A DNA stretch of 64,000 bases, taken from contig NZ_JARQWW010000008.1 in the NCBI RefSeq assembly GCF_029543125.1, positions 1 to 64,000 on the forward strand, written 5' to 3'. The notes beneath the pieces were generated by a model that worked only from the letters and a program-made list of their open reading frames with translations, was not told where the DNA came from and made no database searches. Positions 17,381 to 27,068 of the stretch are shown here, one piece after another. Origin of the DNA: Caulobacter segnis (GTDB taxonomy: Bacteria > Pseudomonadota > Alphaproteobacteria > Caulobacterales > Caulobacteraceae). The stretch's first letter is position 1; each line of letters begins with the position of its first letter. The translations under genes were made by a program, and so were the position numbers.

Positions 17381-19357
17381 CTACAGGGCGTCCTCCGCCG
17401 CCGGCGGCAGCGTAAAGGCGAACACCGCGCCGCGGCCGGTGGGCTTGTTCGACGCCCAGATGTGGCCGCCGTGGGCCTCGATGATCGACTTGCAGATCGA
17501 CAGGCCCATGCCCATGCCGGTGGCCTTGGTGGTGAAGAAGGCGTTGAACAGCTGGTCCGCCTTGCCGGGCTCGACGCCCGGGCCGGCGTCTTCGACCGCG
17601 ACCAGCACGCCGCCGTCCTCGTCGGGACGGGTGCGGACGGTCAGGCGGCGGCCGACCTCCTGACACGCCTCGCAGGCGGCCATGGCCTGGATGGCGTTGA
17701 CCAGCAGGTTCATCACCACCTGCTGCACCTGGACCAGGTCGGCCTTCACGGGCGGCAGGCCGGCGGCCAGGTCGAGGATCAGCTTGACGTCGTGGGTCTC
17801 CACCTCGCGCTGGACCAGCAGGCTGGCGTCGCTGACCAGGGCGTTGGGGTCGTGCAGGGCCTGGTCCGGCGCGGCCTTGGTCGACATGGCGCGGATGCGG
17901 GCGATGATGCCGCTGGCGCGCTGGCCGTCGGCGATCATGCGGTTGATGGCGGCCTTGGCCTCGTCCAGGTCGGGCTCGGCGCGGTTCAGCCAGCGCAGGG
18001 AGGCCTCGCCGCTGGTGACGATGGCGGCGAGCGGCTGGTTCACCTCGTGGGCGATGGAGGCGGTGAGTTCGCCAAGCGTCGAGACGCGGGCCGCGTGGGC
18101 GAGGTCCGACTGCACCCGGGCCAGTTCGTCCTGGGCGCGTTTGGTGTCGGTGAGGTCCACCAGGCCGATCAGCAGGATGCCCTTCTCCACCGACTCGCGG
18201 GGGAAGCTGGCGGTGAACAGCACGTCGATCTCGCTGCCGTCCAGGCGGCGCAGGCGGGTGACGGACTCGAAATAGGCCTTGCCGCTGATGGCGGCGATGA
18301 CGCTCTCGGCGAAGACGTTCTCGCTGGCCACGGGCCAAAACTTGTCCACCGGGCCGAGCAGGACGTCACGGCCGTCGGCCCCGAACTGGCGGATCGACTT
18401 GTCGTTCACGTCCAGCACGATGCTGGCCTTCATCAGTTCGCGGACCACCTGGGGGTGCTCGACGAAGTGGCGGCGCAGGTCGGTGACGCCCTGCTTGCGC
18501 AGGCCGTAGATCATCTTGCCGGCGCCGCTGAAATCCAGCTCCCAGAAGGACACGGTCATGGCCGCGAACATGTTGCGGTAGCGGTACTCGCTGGCCCGGA
18601 GCTGCTCCTCCGCCTCCTTGCGGGCGGTGATGTCGCGGCTGGTCTCCAGGATCTCCACCGGCGCGCCGGCGGCGTCGCGGCGCAGGGTCCAGCGCAGGGC
18701 CACGGCCCGCTCGGTCCCGTCGCGGCGGGTGCGGGTCGCCTCCCCCTCCCAGTGGCCGGTGCGCAGGATCTCCTCGTAGATGGCGTCCTGATCCACCTCG
18801 AACCGGCAATGGACCAGGCCCTGGGCGTTGAGGCCCACGGCCTCGTCCCGGCTCCAGCCATAGGTGCGCTCGGCCCCGGCGTTCCAGAAGGTGATGGCCC
18901 CGTCCATGTCGCGCACGAAGATCGTGTCGTGGGCCAGGTCGACCAGATCCTTGAGGGTCCCGACCTCCTGGGTGCGGCGGTCCAGGTCGAAGACCAGCAC
19001 ATAGCAGCCCTCGACCTCGCCATCCGCGTCCGCCCGAGGGACCAGATGGATGGCGCAATCGCGCAGGCTTCCGTCCTGGTGGAGGACGGTGGCGTCGAAG
19101 GCCAGGGGCTCGCCGCGCTCGGCCTGCTCCAGATAGGGCCGGCGGTCGGCGTACTGATCGGGTCCCAGGATTTCACTGAGGTGCTGGCCGATCAGAGCGG
19201 CGGGCTCGGCCCCGTGAAAGAACCGGTGATGGGCGTTGGCGAAACGGCAGACGTGGTCGCGGTCATAGAAGCCGATCACCACCGGGACGGCGTCGATCAG
19301 GCCCCTCAGGTCCTCCAGCTCTCCTGCGGTCTTGATTGCTGCGGCGCCGTCCGACAT
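17381..19357 (-). CDS. PAS-domain sensor histidine kinase
   Basis: A 658-residue soluble kinase without membrane segments. Three or four PAS repeats occupy residues about 15-410 (for example DAVPVVIGFYDRDHVCRFAN and ITFWNAGAERTYGWS), followed by the HisKA H-box LTASIAHEVNQPLAAI and a HATPase region with NLLVNAIQA (N box) and DAGPGVEPGKADQLFNAFFTTK (G1/F), then GMGMGLSICKSI (G2). This resembles the FixL/DctB-type group. A lone receiver gene starts 194 bases away on the other strand and is the likely partner. The ligand is unknown; no haem His context is clear. Confidence 0.9.
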   Translation of the reverse strand: MSDGAAAIKTAGELEDLRGLIDAVPVVIGFYDRDHVCRFANAHHRFFHGAEPAALIGQHLSEILGPDQYADRRPYLEQAERGEPLAFDATVLHQDGSLRDCAIHLVPRADADGEVEGCYVLVFDLDRRTQEVGTLKDLVDLAHDTIFVRDMDGAITFWNAGAERTYGWSRDEAVGLNAQGLVHCRFEVDQDAIYEEILRTGHWEGEATRTRRDGTERAVALRWTLRRDAAGAPVEILETSRDITARKEAEEQLRASEYRYRNMFAAMTVSFWELDFSGAGKMIYGLRKQGVTDLRRHFVEHPQVVRELMKASIVLDVNDKSIRQFGADGRDVLLGPVDKFWPVASENVFAESVIAAISGKAYFESVTRLRRLDGSEIDVLFTASFPRESVEKGILLIGLVDLTDTKRAQDELARVQSDLAHAARVSTLGELTASIAHEVNQPLAAIVTSGEASLRWLNRAEPDLDEAKAAINRMIADGQRASGIIARIRAMSTKAAPDQALHDPNALVSDASLLVQREVETHDVKLILDLAAGLPPVKADLVQVQQVVMNLLVNAIQAMAACEACQEVGRRLTVRTRPDEDGGVLVAVEDAGPGVEPGKADQLFNAFFTTKATGMGMGLSICKSIIEAHGGHIWASNKPTGRGAVFAFTLPPAAEDAL

Positions 19358-19550
19358 CTCGTCCCCAGTGGTTCGCGGGGCGGGGAGGATTGACGCTCCA
19401 AACCGACGCGACTTGTACGATACCGCCGAAAGGCGACGTTCCGCCACGGCTTCTAAACTTCCGTATGATTTCGCGGACGCGAGGAAACAGGCATCTGTGG
19501 CCCTGACGAAGGCGCATCGCCTCCGCCGTGGACGTTTAAGGATCAGTTGT

Positions 19551-19919
19551 TTGACCACGGGTTTGATTATCTCGGTCGTCGATGACGACGAGTCGGTCCG
19601 CATCTCCACCGAAGGCCTGCTCCGCTCGCTCGGCTACGCCGTGCGGGGCTTTGCGTCGGCCGAGGCGTTCCTGGAGTCGGATGTGGCCGCAGGCTGCGCC
19701 TGCGTCGTCTCCGACGTGCAGATGCCGGGCATGAGCGGCGTGGACCTGAAGACCGCCCTTTCCGCGCGCGGGCTCGCCACGCCGGTGATTCTGATGACCG
19801 CCTTCCCCAACGACGCGACCCGCCAGAAGGCGGCCGCCGCCGGCGTCGCCTGCTTCCTGCCCAAGCCCTATCAGGCCCAGGCCCTCATCGACTGCATCGA
19901 AACCGCCCTGGCCGCTTGA
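19551..19919 (+). CDS. Single-domain response regulator (FixJ-type receiver)
   Basis: A 122-residue receiver domain alone: VVDDDE acidic pocket, SDVQMPGMSG with the phospho-acceptor Asp, ILMTAF with the Thr switch, and FLPKPY with the conserved Lys. It lacks an output domain, so it may act as a phosphate sink or allosteric partner for the divergent PAS kinase. The start is taken as TTG at 19551 because AAGGAT at 19538-19543 lies 7 bases upstream; the longer frame has no good site and would run into the kinase promoter. Confidence 0.85.
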   Translation: MTTGLIISVVDDDESVRISTEGLLRSLGYAVRGFASAEAFLESDVAAGCACVVSDVQMPGMSGVDLKTALSARGLATPVILMTAFPNDATRQKAAAAGVACFLPKPYQAQALIDCIETALAA

Positions 19920-19938
19920 GCACAGCCTGAAACGAGAA

Positions 19939-19972
19939 GCGCCCGCGAGATGGGGGAAGGTCTCGCGGGCGC
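19939..19972 (+). terminator. Hairpin terminator after the receiver gene
   Basis: GCGCCCGCGAGA (19939-19950) pairs perfectly with TCTCGCGGGCGC (19961-19972), a 12-bp stem with a 10-base loop. There is no U-run, so termination strength is uncertain. Confidence 0.6.
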
Positions 19973-20236
19973 CGGGCTCTCTCATGACGGCGGGCCTGGC
20001 AGGCTGGGGGAGGGGGACATCCACCGGGCTTCGCCGTCCTGACTAAGATGGTGGACGGATCGGGCGCTGCAAGGGCGCGATCAAGGTCTCTTTGAGGCGC
20101 TTTGTGTTGCCGCTGAAACACAGGGTTATGCGAAACGGTAGCAATCGCTCCGGCGGCGCTTGCGCCGATCTCTTAACGCCCTGACTGTCCCCTTCCAGCA
20201 GCCGGTGTCGGGGGACGCCTGGCGCTGATCAAGAAA
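19973..20236. other. Intergenic region, no gene seen
   Basis: About 260 bases without a supported gene, bounded by two hairpins. The stretch near 20100-20150 is less GC-rich than the surroundings (TTTGTGTTGCCGCTG...ACACAGGGTTATGCG). A small RNA ending at the hairpin at 20237-20268 cannot be ruled out. Confidence 0.4.
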
Positions 20237-20268
20237 GAAGCGCTCCTGGTCTTCGCTAGGGGCGCTTC
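20237..20268. terminator. Bidirectional terminator downstream of L,D-transpeptidase gene
   Basis: GAAGCGCTCCT (20237-20247) pairs with AGGGGCGCTTC (20258-20268) with one wobble. On the minus strand it is followed by TTTCTT, matching termination of the L,D-transpeptidase transcript; on the plus strand GTCTTTT follows. Confidence 0.7.
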
Positions 20269-20311
20269 GTCTTTTCCGGGCTCAGCAATCCCTTATCGGG
20301 CAAGGATTCGG

Positions 20312-21418
20312 TCAGCCGAGGAAGCTGACCTTGGCCCCCTTCTCCACCGCCTTCGCCAAGGCCTTGGCGTCCCAGTTGGTCAGGCGCACGCAGCCGTTGC
20401 TGGCCACCTTGCCCACCTTGGCCGGCTCCGGCGTGCCGTGAATGCCGTAGGTGTCCTTGGTCAGGTCGATCCAGGCGGCGCCCACCGGATTGTTCGGCCC
20501 CGCTGCGATGGTCAGCTTTCCCGCCTCCCGCGCCTTCTTTGAGCCGAAGTTCAGGCGGCTGGCGTCGAAGGTGTAGGTGGGCTCGGGCGCCACGGTCCGC
20601 ACCGCCCATTCGCCGTCCGGCGCCGGACGCTCGCTGGAGCCGACCGTGGCCGGATAGACCGCCACCAGCTTGCCGCCGCCGTCATAGGCGCGGACCTGGC
20701 GGCCGGCCTTGTCGACCTCGATCTTCTGGACGCGCGGCAGGTCGGCGTTGGAGACCGCCGCCACCACGATCTTCGTTCCCGGCTTGCTGAAGTCCGCGCC
20801 GGGGTTCAGGGCCTGCAGGAGGCCCTCGCCCATGTGGAACTTCTCGGCCAAGGCCTCCAACGGCGAGGTGTAGCCGAGGGTCTTCAACTCCGCCTGCTCG
20901 GCCAGATCGGTGGGGATCTTCTCCACGAACGGACCGGCCACATCGGCGTCGGTGATTTCATAGGCCGTGACCGCCGCGCCGGTGTCGCGGGTCAGGGCCT
21001 CCCACGTCTGCGCGTCCAGCTGGCCGCTGACGTTCAGGCTGTTGGCCTTCTGGAAGGCGGCGATGGCCTTGTTGACGTTGTCGCCGCCCTGCCCGTCCAC
21101 CACGCCGGGGGAGAAGCGGGCGCGGTCTAGCAGCACCTGGGCGCGGACCAGCATGTCGCGCTTGGCGATCGGGTCGCTCTGCGCGGCGGCGAACTCGGCT
21201 GCGTTCACCGCCTTGCCCTGCACGGCGAGGTCGTCAGGTGCGATGATCGGCCCGGCCTCCGGCGTCGGCGCGGCGGCGGGGGTCACGGCAGGCGGCAATT
21301 GCCCGCTCGCCATCTCGGACGAAGCGTCGCTTTGGCTTTCTCGCGCGTTAGGGTCGGAACACGCCACCAAAGCGACCGCGCCGACGCCCGCCATCAGGAT
21401 TTTGCGACCGAACACCAT
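20312..21418 (-). CDS. L,D-transpeptidase (YkuD family) lipoprotein
   Basis: A 368-residue lipoprotein: the signal ends in a lipobox, AVALVAC, at about residues 14-20. A peptidoglycan-binding-like region ([17 protein letters not shown] then [18 protein letters not shown]) comes first, and the C-terminal YkuD domain shows GIHGTPEP and [11 protein letters not shown], where the Cys is the nucleophile. It forms or edits 3-3 cross-links or ties proteins to peptidoglycan. The ATG at 21418 has GAGGAG 6 bases upstream. Its start codon overlaps that of the divergent VanY-like gene in CATG. Confidence 0.92.
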   Translation of the reverse strand: MVFGRKILMAGVGAVALVACSDPNARESQSDASSEMASGQLPPAVTPAAAPTPEAGPIIAPDDLAVQGKAVNAAEFAAAQSDPIAKRDMLVRAQVLLDRARFSPGVVDGQGGDNVNKAIAAFQKANSLNVSGQLDAQTWEALTRDTGAAVTAYEITDADVAGPFVEKIPTDLAEQAELKTLGYTSPLEALAEKFHMGEGLLQALNPGADFSKPGTKIVVAAVSNADLPRVQKIEVDKAGRQVRAYDGGGKLVAVYPATVGSSERPAPDGEWAVRTVAPEPTYTFDASRLNFGSKKAREAGKLTIAAGPNNPVGAAWIDLTKDTYGIHGTPEPAKVGKVASNGCVRLTNWDAKALAKAVEKGAKVSFLG

Positions 21419-22400
21419 GCCGACTCCTCTGCCGAAACTGAGCAAGAAAAAGTCGCGGATTCGGCGATGGTTCCTCCCGGCGGCCGTGGGGGCCGCCATT
21501 GGGATCGGCGTCGTGGTGGTGAGAAATCTCCCGTCCGGGTCAGCCGCATCCCCGCCGCCGACGGAGCCTCAAGGCGCTGTTCAAGGCTCTTCCGCGGCTT
21601 CGCTGACGCCCGTCGCCACCGGACCCGCCCTCGTGGCGGCCCCAGACCTGAACGGTTGCCGCAACCCGGCCTTCGAGGCGGCGGCCCGCGAGAACGCCCG
21701 CACCCTGACCACCCTGGCCTGGTCGCCGTTCGGCCGGGCCGAGACCGGCTGGGCGATCTACGAGACCCTGGTGGCGCACGAAATCGGGACCGCCTGCCCC
21801 GCCGTCTCCCCCGGCTTCGCGGCCGCGCTCGCGGAATGGCAGAAGCGCCATCGCCTGGCGGGGGACGGACGTTTCACCATGGCCAGCTTCGACACCCTGA
21901 AAGCGCAGATGCATGCGCGCCGTCCCTATGTGGGCGTCCGCGCCAAGGGCGTCTGCCCCAATCCGCCCTCGCCCGCCCAACTGGCCGACGCCACCAAGGA
22001 AGAAGGCTATGGCGGCAAGGCGATCCAGCTGCGCACCGCCGCCATGGCCGCCTATCGCCAGATGGTCGCCGAGGCCAGGCGCGACGGCGGGGTGGCCGCC
22101 GATCCCCGCCATTTGCAGATCTTCAGCGGCTATCGCAGCCCCGAATATGACGCCGCCCGCTGCGCGCGGGACAACAACTGCGACGGCGTGGTGCGGGCCA
22201 CCTGCTCGCCCCACCGCACGGGCCTAGCCATGGACCTGTATGTGGGCGGTGTGCGGCCGGACTCCACCGAGGACACCAACCGCCTGATCCAGTCGCGCAA
22301 CCCCGCCTACCGCTGGCTGGTCGCGAATGCGGAGCGCTTCGGCTTCCGCAACTATCCGTTCGAGCCGTGGCATTGGGAGTATGTGCGCGAGGCGCCGTAG
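21417..22400 (+). CDS. D-alanyl-D-alanine carboxypeptidase, VanY family
   Basis: A 327-residue membrane-anchored peptidase. A basic start ([11 protein letters not shown]) and one helix ([17 protein letters not shown], residues 19-35) place the rest in the periplasm. The C-terminal VanY domain shows [20 protein letters not shown] (zinc His and Asp) and EPWHWEY (zinc His). It trims the terminal D-Ala from peptidoglycan stems. Pairing with the L,D-transpeptidase gene is functionally logical, since that enzyme uses tetrapeptide donors. The start overlaps the neighbour's start on the other strand and has no clear ribosome binding site, so it is less certain than the body. Confidence 0.85.
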   Translation: MPTPLPKLSKKKSRIRRWFLPAAVGAAIGIGVVVVRNLPSGSAASPPPTEPQGAVQGSSAASLTPVATGPALVAAPDLNGCRNPAFEAAARENARTLTTLAWSPFGRAETGWAIYETLVAHEIGTACPAVSPGFAAALAEWQKRHRLAGDGRFTMASFDTLKAQMHARRPYVGVRAKGVCPNPPSPAQLADATKEEGYGGKAIQLRTAAMAAYRQMVAEARRDGGVAADPRHLQIFSGYRSPEYDAARCARDNNCDGVVRATCSPHRTGLAMDLYVGGVRPDSTEDTNRLIQSRNPAYRWLVANAERFGFRNYPFEPWHWEYVREAP

Positions 22401-22456
22401 CAACCTTGCTTGGATTTAAGCGGACTCACCGCAGGCTCCCGGCTAGGAGCTTGACC

Positions 22457-23416
22457 ATGATCCGCAACCTCGCCGCCGCCCTTCTCCTGTCCGTCGCCGC
22501 GCCTGCTGCTCAGGCGGCCTGCCTGATGACGCCGGAGGACTCCAATTTCGCCAACCGCGCCATCGGCGCCTGGAGCACCACGGCGCGCCAGGACTTGCAG
22601 CTTTCAGCAGGAGAACGGCCGACCATCGTGCTGTTCGACCAGACCTGCGCCTACACCGCCGGACCGGCCGGCCCCGTCTCGTGGAACGGCGTCGCCCACG
22701 GCGGCCAAGTGAAGCTGCCGGACGGCCAGGCCATCCCCGCCCGCGTCGCCTCCTTCGCCGCGCCGTTCGACGAGAACCGCAAGGCCTTCTTCGTCATGGC
22801 CCTGCCCTCGATCTGGCAGGGCGCCGGGGTGGACAGCGCGCTGGGGCTGGAAGGCCTGATGCAGGGCGTGCTCATCCACGAGATGACCCATACGCGGCAG
22901 TTCTATTATGTGAGCCCGCGGCTGGCGGAGCTGACCGCGCAGTACGGCCTGCCGGACGACCTGTCCGACGACAGCCTGCAGGCCGCCTTCGCCAAGGACG
23001 AGGCCTATGTGGCCGCCTATGAGGACGAGCTGGGCGCCCTGTTCCAGGCCCTGAACGCCCGAAGTGAGACCCAGGCCCGCGCCTATACCCGCCAGGCCCT
23101 GGCCAAGATGCGCGCGCGCCGGGCCCAGTTCTTCGTCGGCGACAACGCCAAGTGGGCGCCGCTGGACGACCTGTTCCTGACCATGGAGGGCCTGGGCCAA
23201 TGGGCCGCCTTCGCCTGGACCACCCGCGGCCGCGGCGTCGACACCGGCACGGCGGTGCGCGAGCTGCGCCGAGGCGGCCGCTTCTGGAGCCAGGACGAGG
23301 GGCTGGTGCTGTTCCTGCTGGTGGACCGCCTGGTCCCGGACTGGCAGTCGCGGGCGTTCGATCCGGTCAAGCCGGCGCTGGCGGAGGAACTGCTGGCGTT
23401 GGCGGCTGGGGGGTAG
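22457..23416 (+). CDS. Secreted HExxH protein, possible metallopeptidase
   Basis: A 319-residue protein with a signal peptide (LAAALLLSVAAPAAQA, cut after residue 20). The centre holds HEMTH at residues 141-145, preceded by LMQGVLI, a pattern of zinc metallopeptidase (zincin) helices. Downstream helices rich in acidic residues (FAKDEAYVAAYEDELGALF) could supply the third ligand. Two Cys residues lie in the N-terminal half. I do not recognise a named family. The gene follows the VanY-like gene at 56 bases with a GGAGC ribosome site, so it may belong to a cell-envelope group. Confidence 0.72.
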   Translation: MIRNLAAALLLSVAAPAAQAACLMTPEDSNFANRAIGAWSTTARQDLQLSAGERPTIVLFDQTCAYTAGPAGPVSWNGVAHGGQVKLPDGQAIPARVASFAAPFDENRKAFFVMALPSIWQGAGVDSALGLEGLMQGVLIHEMTHTRQFYYVSPRLAELTAQYGLPDDLSDDSLQAAFAKDEAYVAAYEDELGALFQALNARSETQARAYTRQALAKMRARRAQFFVGDNAKWAPLDDLFLTMEGLGQWAAFAWTTRGRGVDTGTAVRELRRGGRFWSQDEGLVLFLLVDRLVPDWQSRAFDPVKPALAEELLALAAGG

Positions 23417-23679
23417 GGGCGGCTACGTTCGTTTTTCTCCTCCTCTGTAGCGGAGCGTACGGAGGAGGTGGATCGGCGCGCAGCGACGAGACGGAGGGGC
23501 ATCCGCCCAGCTCCGAGCCCAGTCACGCCCCCTCCACCGCTTCGCGGTCCCCCTCCCCCGTTACACGGGGGAGGAGAAGAGGCTCAGAGCCCCCCAAAGG
23601 CGAGGGGATAGAGCTAGACCCCGTCTCCCCGGCGCCGCATCCTCCGCGCCAAACAAATGTTCGAACGGGAGGATTGCGT
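23417..23679. other. Intergenic region with repeat
   Basis: No gene is seen. It holds the type B repeat at 23528-23575 and GC-rich flanks. The right end carries GGGAGG at 23668-23673, a ribosome binding site for the ATG at 23680. Confidence 0.5.
23528..23575. repeat. GC-rich intergenic repeat, type B copy 2
   Basis: CCTCCACCGCTTCGCGGT, then CCCCCTCCCCC, a short loop and GGGGGAGGA. The core is identical to the copy at 91-134 for about 18 bases. Confidence 0.72.
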
Positions 23680-24800
23680 ATGTTGAACCGCTTGCCGCCG
23701 CCCTGCTTTTCGCCTCGGGCCTGGCTGTCTCCGCGCCCCTCGCGGCCGCGCCCAACGACTACGCCAAGGATGAGAACTGGCTGTGCCGTCCCGGCCGCGC
23801 CGACGCCTGCGCGGTGGATCAATCGACCACCATTGTCGCCGCGAACGGCGGCCTGACGCGCGAGGATTTCAAGACTGATCCCAAGGCGGCGATCGACTGT
23901 TTCTACGTCTATCCCACCGTCTCCACCGATCCGGGCGGCAACAGCGACATGACCATCGACCACGCCGAGCGGCGGGTGGTGGAGCAGCAGTTCGCGCGTT
24001 TCGCCTCGGTCTGCCGGACCTTCGCGCCCTTGTACCGCCAGATCACTCTGGCGGGCCTGCGCTCCAACATGATGGGCAAGCCGATCCCGATGGATCCGCA
24101 GCTCGGCTACAACGACGTGCGCGACGCCTGGGCCGACTATCTGAAGCGCGACAACGGCGGGCGCGGCGTGGTCCTGATCGGCCACAGCCAGGGTGCGCGG
24201 GTGCTGCAGAACCTGCTGAAGGACGAGGCGGCCATGGCGCCGGCCAAGGGGCGGATCGTCTCAGCCCTGATCCTGGGCATGAACACGCCGGTCGGCGCGG
24301 ACAAGGCCTATGCCGGCCTGGCGCCCTGCACGGCGGCGTCGCAGACGGGATGCTACATCTCGTACGTCTCGTTCCGCGAGGTCTCGCCCCCGCCGCTCAA
24401 CGCCCGCTTCGGCCGGGCGGTGGAGCCGGGCAAGACGGCGGCCTGCGTGAACCCGGCGGCGCTGGGCGGGGGTTCGGCGCCGCTGCATTCCTATCTGACC
24501 AACGGCTCGACCACCGCGCCGAACGTCTGGGTGACGCCGGAGAAGAAGATCGACACGCCGTTCGTGTCGGTCCCCGGCCTGCTGACCGGGACCTGCGTGG
24601 AGCAGGACGGGGCGTCGTACCTGTCGGTGAAGGTCAACGCCGACCCGGCCGATCCGCGCACCGACGTGCTGACCGGCGATGTGGTGGCGGACGGCAAGAC
24701 CCTGGACGACTGGGGCTTGCACCTGATCGACGTGAACCTGACCATGGGCGATCTGGTCCAGGTGGTCGGCGAGCAGGCCAAGGCCTGGGCCCATCGCTGA
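23680..24800 (+). CDS. DUF3089-type alpha/beta hydrolase with frameshift in signal peptide
   Basis: The mature part (from about 23747) is a DUF3089 lipase-like hydrolase: AIDCFYVYPTVSTDPGGNSDMT-type segment, nucleophile elbow VVLIGHSQGARVLQNLL (Ser), and three paired Cys-rich segments. The ORF open in one frame starts only at GTG 23814, too late for a secreted enzyme. Upstream in the same frame a signal peptide reads LLFASGLAVSAPLAAAP with mature NDYAKDENWLCRPG, but the only good start, ATG at 23680 with GGGAGG before it, is in another frame. One base appears lost near 23690-23695. Either a real mutation or a sequence error. Confidence 0.82.
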
Positions 24801-24822
24801 ATAGGGGCGCTGAATAGAGAAA

Positions 24823-24848
24823 GGCCGCGCCGGTCTCCCGGCGCGGCC
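24823..24848. terminator. Bidirectional terminator
   Basis: GGCCGCGCCGG (24823-24833) pairs with CCGGCGCGGCC (24838-24848) around TCTC, followed by CCTT. It separates the convergent DUF3089 and DUF1328 genes. Confidence 0.8.
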
Positions 24849-24872
24849 CCTTCATGGATCGGGCTGGCTGCC

Positions 24873-25052
24873 TCAGCCGCCGCTGATCTTCTTTCCGGCG
24901 AAGATGCCCAGGGCCAGGAAGATCAGGAAGCCGACGATGAACAGGAAGAACAGGATCTTGGCGATGCCCGCCGCCGCGCCCGCGACGCCGCCGAAACCAA
25001 GAGCGCCGGCGATCAGCGCGATCACGGCGAAGATAAGAGCCCACTTCAACAT
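24873..25052 (-). CDS. DUF1328 (YtjA-like) small membrane protein (59 aa)
   Basis: A 59-residue protein with two transmembrane helices: [19 protein letters not shown], then [20 protein letters not shown] and FLIFLALG, ending in KKISGG. This is the full DUF1328/YtjA pattern. Members are found in many Proteobacteria and are often stress-related. Start at 25052 gives the expected length. A full-consensus general stress promoter lies just upstream, and GGGAG is a ribosome site. The gene is short enough to be missed by size cut-offs. Confidence 0.92.
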   Translation of the reverse strand: MLKWALIFAVIALIAGALGFGGVAGAAAGIAKILFFLFIVGFLIFLALGIFAGKKISGG

Positions 25053-25088
25053 TGAACCACTCCCTTGTGGATAAGCTTCGAAGTGGAA

Positions 25089-25114
25089 AACGGAGGCTTC
25101 GCCTTATTTGTTCC
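25089..25114 (-). promoter_or_regulatory. EcfG/SigT-type general stress promoter
   Basis: On the minus strand GGAAC (25114-25110) and CGTT (25092-25089) are separated by 17 bases, matching the consensus. It fires toward the DUF1328 gene, 37 bases away, and lies next to the cobT start on the other strand. Confidence 0.75.
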
Positions 25115-25130
25115 GGCGTCCTGACGGAGT

Positions 25131-27068
25131 ATGACCATCCCCATGGCCGGAAAGCCCGAAAGCCCCGTCGAACCGTTCAAGCGCGCCCTGGCGCACGCCG
25201 CCCGTTCGCTCGCCGAAACGCCTGATCTGGAAGTGGTCTTCTCGGGCGACGGCCCGCAGCTTTCCGGCAACCGCGCGGTCCTGCCCCATCCGTCCCGCGA
25301 CATGTCGCCGAAGGAGGCCGCGCGCATCCGCGGCCTGGCCGACCAGATGGCCCTGCGGCTGGCGCACCACGACGCGGCGGCGCACATGCGCAACCGTCCG
25401 ATCTCGCCCGACGCCATGGCCGCCTTCGAGTCGGTGGAGCAGGCGCGGATCGAGGCCATCGGCGCCAATGCGCTCGGCGGTGTCCGCGCCAACCTGACCG
25501 CCGCCCTGGAAGACAGGATCGAACGCCAGGGCCTGACGCGGATGGACCGCACCGTCGCGCCCATGGCCGACATCCTGGGCCTGATCGTGCGCGAACGCCT
25601 GACCGGCGATGCGCCGCCGGACGGCAGCAAGACCCTGGTCGACCTGTTCCGCGCCGAGGTGGAGGGCAAGGCCGGGCCGGCGCTGGACCGCCTGACCGGC
25701 TCCATCGACGACCAGGCCGCCTTCGCCAAGATCACCCGCGAGATTTTGCGCGACCTGGGTCTGGACGAGAGCGAGGCCGACGCCACCGAATCCTCGGACG
25801 ACGACGAGGGCGACGAGAACGAAGGCCCCACCGAGGGCGAGGACGAGAACGACGATGACGGCGAGGGCCAGCAGCCGGAAGGCTCCGCCCAGCAGGAGAC
25901 CGACGCCTCCGACCAGGACGCCGAGGCCGGCGACGAGCAGTCCGTGCAGGTCGAGGACGACGGCGACGCCGAAGCCACCGACGAGGCGCCGGAGATGGGC
26001 GACGGCGCCAAGCCGGCCCGCCCCGACATCCGCGACGATGGCCGGGCCGAGCCGCCCTACAAGATCTTCACCGCAGCCCACGACGAGGTGGTGGGCGCCG
26101 AGGACCTGTGCGACGGCGAGGAGCTGAACCGCCTGCGCGGCTATCTGGACCAGCAGCTGTCCAGCCTGTCCTCCGTCGTGTCGCGCCTGGCCAACAAGCT
26201 GCAGCGCCGCCTGATGGCGCAGCAGAACCGCGCCTGGACCTTCGATCTCGAGGAAGGGATGCTCGACGTCGCGCGCCTGACCCGCGTGATCATCGACCCC
26301 ACCGCCCCGCTCTCCTTCAAGCAGGAGGAGGACGTGGAGTTCCGGGACACGGTCGTCACCATCCTGATCGACAATTCCGGCTCCATGCGGGGACGCCCGA
26401 TCATGGTGGCCGCCGTCTGCGCCGACATCCTGGCCCGCACGCTGGAGCGTTGCGGGGTGAAGACCGAGATCCTCGGCTTCACCACCAAGGCCTGGAAGGG
26501 CGGAGCCTGCCGCGACGAATGGATCAAGGCCGGCAAGCCGCCCGCGCCCGGCCGCCTGAACGACCTGCGCCACATCGTCTACAAGGCCGCCGACGCCCCG
26601 TGGCGCCGCGCCCGCCGCAACCTCGGCCTGATGATGCGCGAGGGGCTGCTGAAGGAGAACATCGACGGCGAGGCCCTGATGTGGGCGCATCAGCGCCTGG
26701 TCGGGCGGCCAGAGCAGCGCCGCATCCTGATGGTCATCTCCGACGGGGCGCCGGTTGACGATTCGACCCTGTCGGTGAACTCCGGCCATTACCTGGAGCG
26801 CCACCTGCGCCAGGTTATCGGCGAGATCGAGGGCAAGAGCCCGGTCGAGCTGCTGGCCATCGGCATCGGGCACGATGTGACGCGCTACTACCGCCGCGCC
26901 GTGACAATCGTCGATGTGGAGCAGTTGGGGGGCGTGCTGGTCGAACAGCTCGCCGCCCTGTTCGAGGAAGAGCCCAAGGCCGCCGGCCGCGCCAAGGGCC
27001 TGTTGCCGCCGCCGCCCGTTGTTCAGGGCACGGCTCCCAAGTCGCGTCGCGTTGGAGCGCCTGCATGA
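25131..27068 (+). CDS. cobT: Aerobic cobaltochelatase subunit CobT
   Basis: The VWA-domain subunit of the CobNST complex that inserts cobalt into hydrogenobyrinate a,c-diamide in aerobic cobalamin synthesis. The 645-residue protein has an N-terminal CobT domain, a long acidic stretch (about residues 220-300, Glu/Asp repeats) and a C-terminal VWA domain with the MIDAS motif DNSGSMRG near residue 412. The acidic linker is typical of CobT. CobS and CobN are not in the window. Start at 25131; ATG at 25143 is an alternative. The stop overlaps the next gene as ATGA. Confidence 0.93.
   Translation: MTIPMAGKPESPVEPFKRALAHAARSLAETPDLEVVFSGDGPQLSGNRAVLPHPSRDMSPKEAARIRGLADQMALRLAHHDAAAHMRNRPISPDAMAAFESVEQARIEAIGANALGGVRANLTAALEDRIERQGLTRMDRTVAPMADILGLIVRERLTGDAPPDGSKTLVDLFRAEVEGKAGPALDRLTGSIDDQAAFAKITREILRDLGLDESEADATESSDDDEGDENEGPTEGEDENDDDGEGQQPEGSAQQETDASDQDAEAGDEQSVQVEDDGDAEATDEAPEMGDGAKPARPDIRDDGRAEPPYKIFTAAHDEVVGAEDLCDGEELNRLRGYLDQQLSSLSSVVSRLANKLQRRLMAQQNRAWTFDLEEGMLDVARLTRVIIDPTAPLSFKQEEDVEFRDTVVTILIDNSGSMRGRPIMVAAVCADILARTLERCGVKTEILGFTTKAWKGGACRDEWIKAGKPPAPGRLNDLRHIVYKAADAPWRRARRNLGLMMREGLLKENIDGEALMWAHQRLVGRPEQRRILMVISDGAPVDDSTLSVNSGHYLERHLRQVIGEIEGKSPVELLAIGIGHDVTRYYRRAVTIVDVEQLGGVLVEQLAALFEEEPKAAGRAKGLLPPPPVVQGTAPKSRRVGAPA

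Noticed and set aside
17462..19393. Long plus-strand frame opposite the PAS kinase
   Set aside because: Low-complexity Gly/Ala/Val/Asp protein, mirrors the kinase codons; not a gene.
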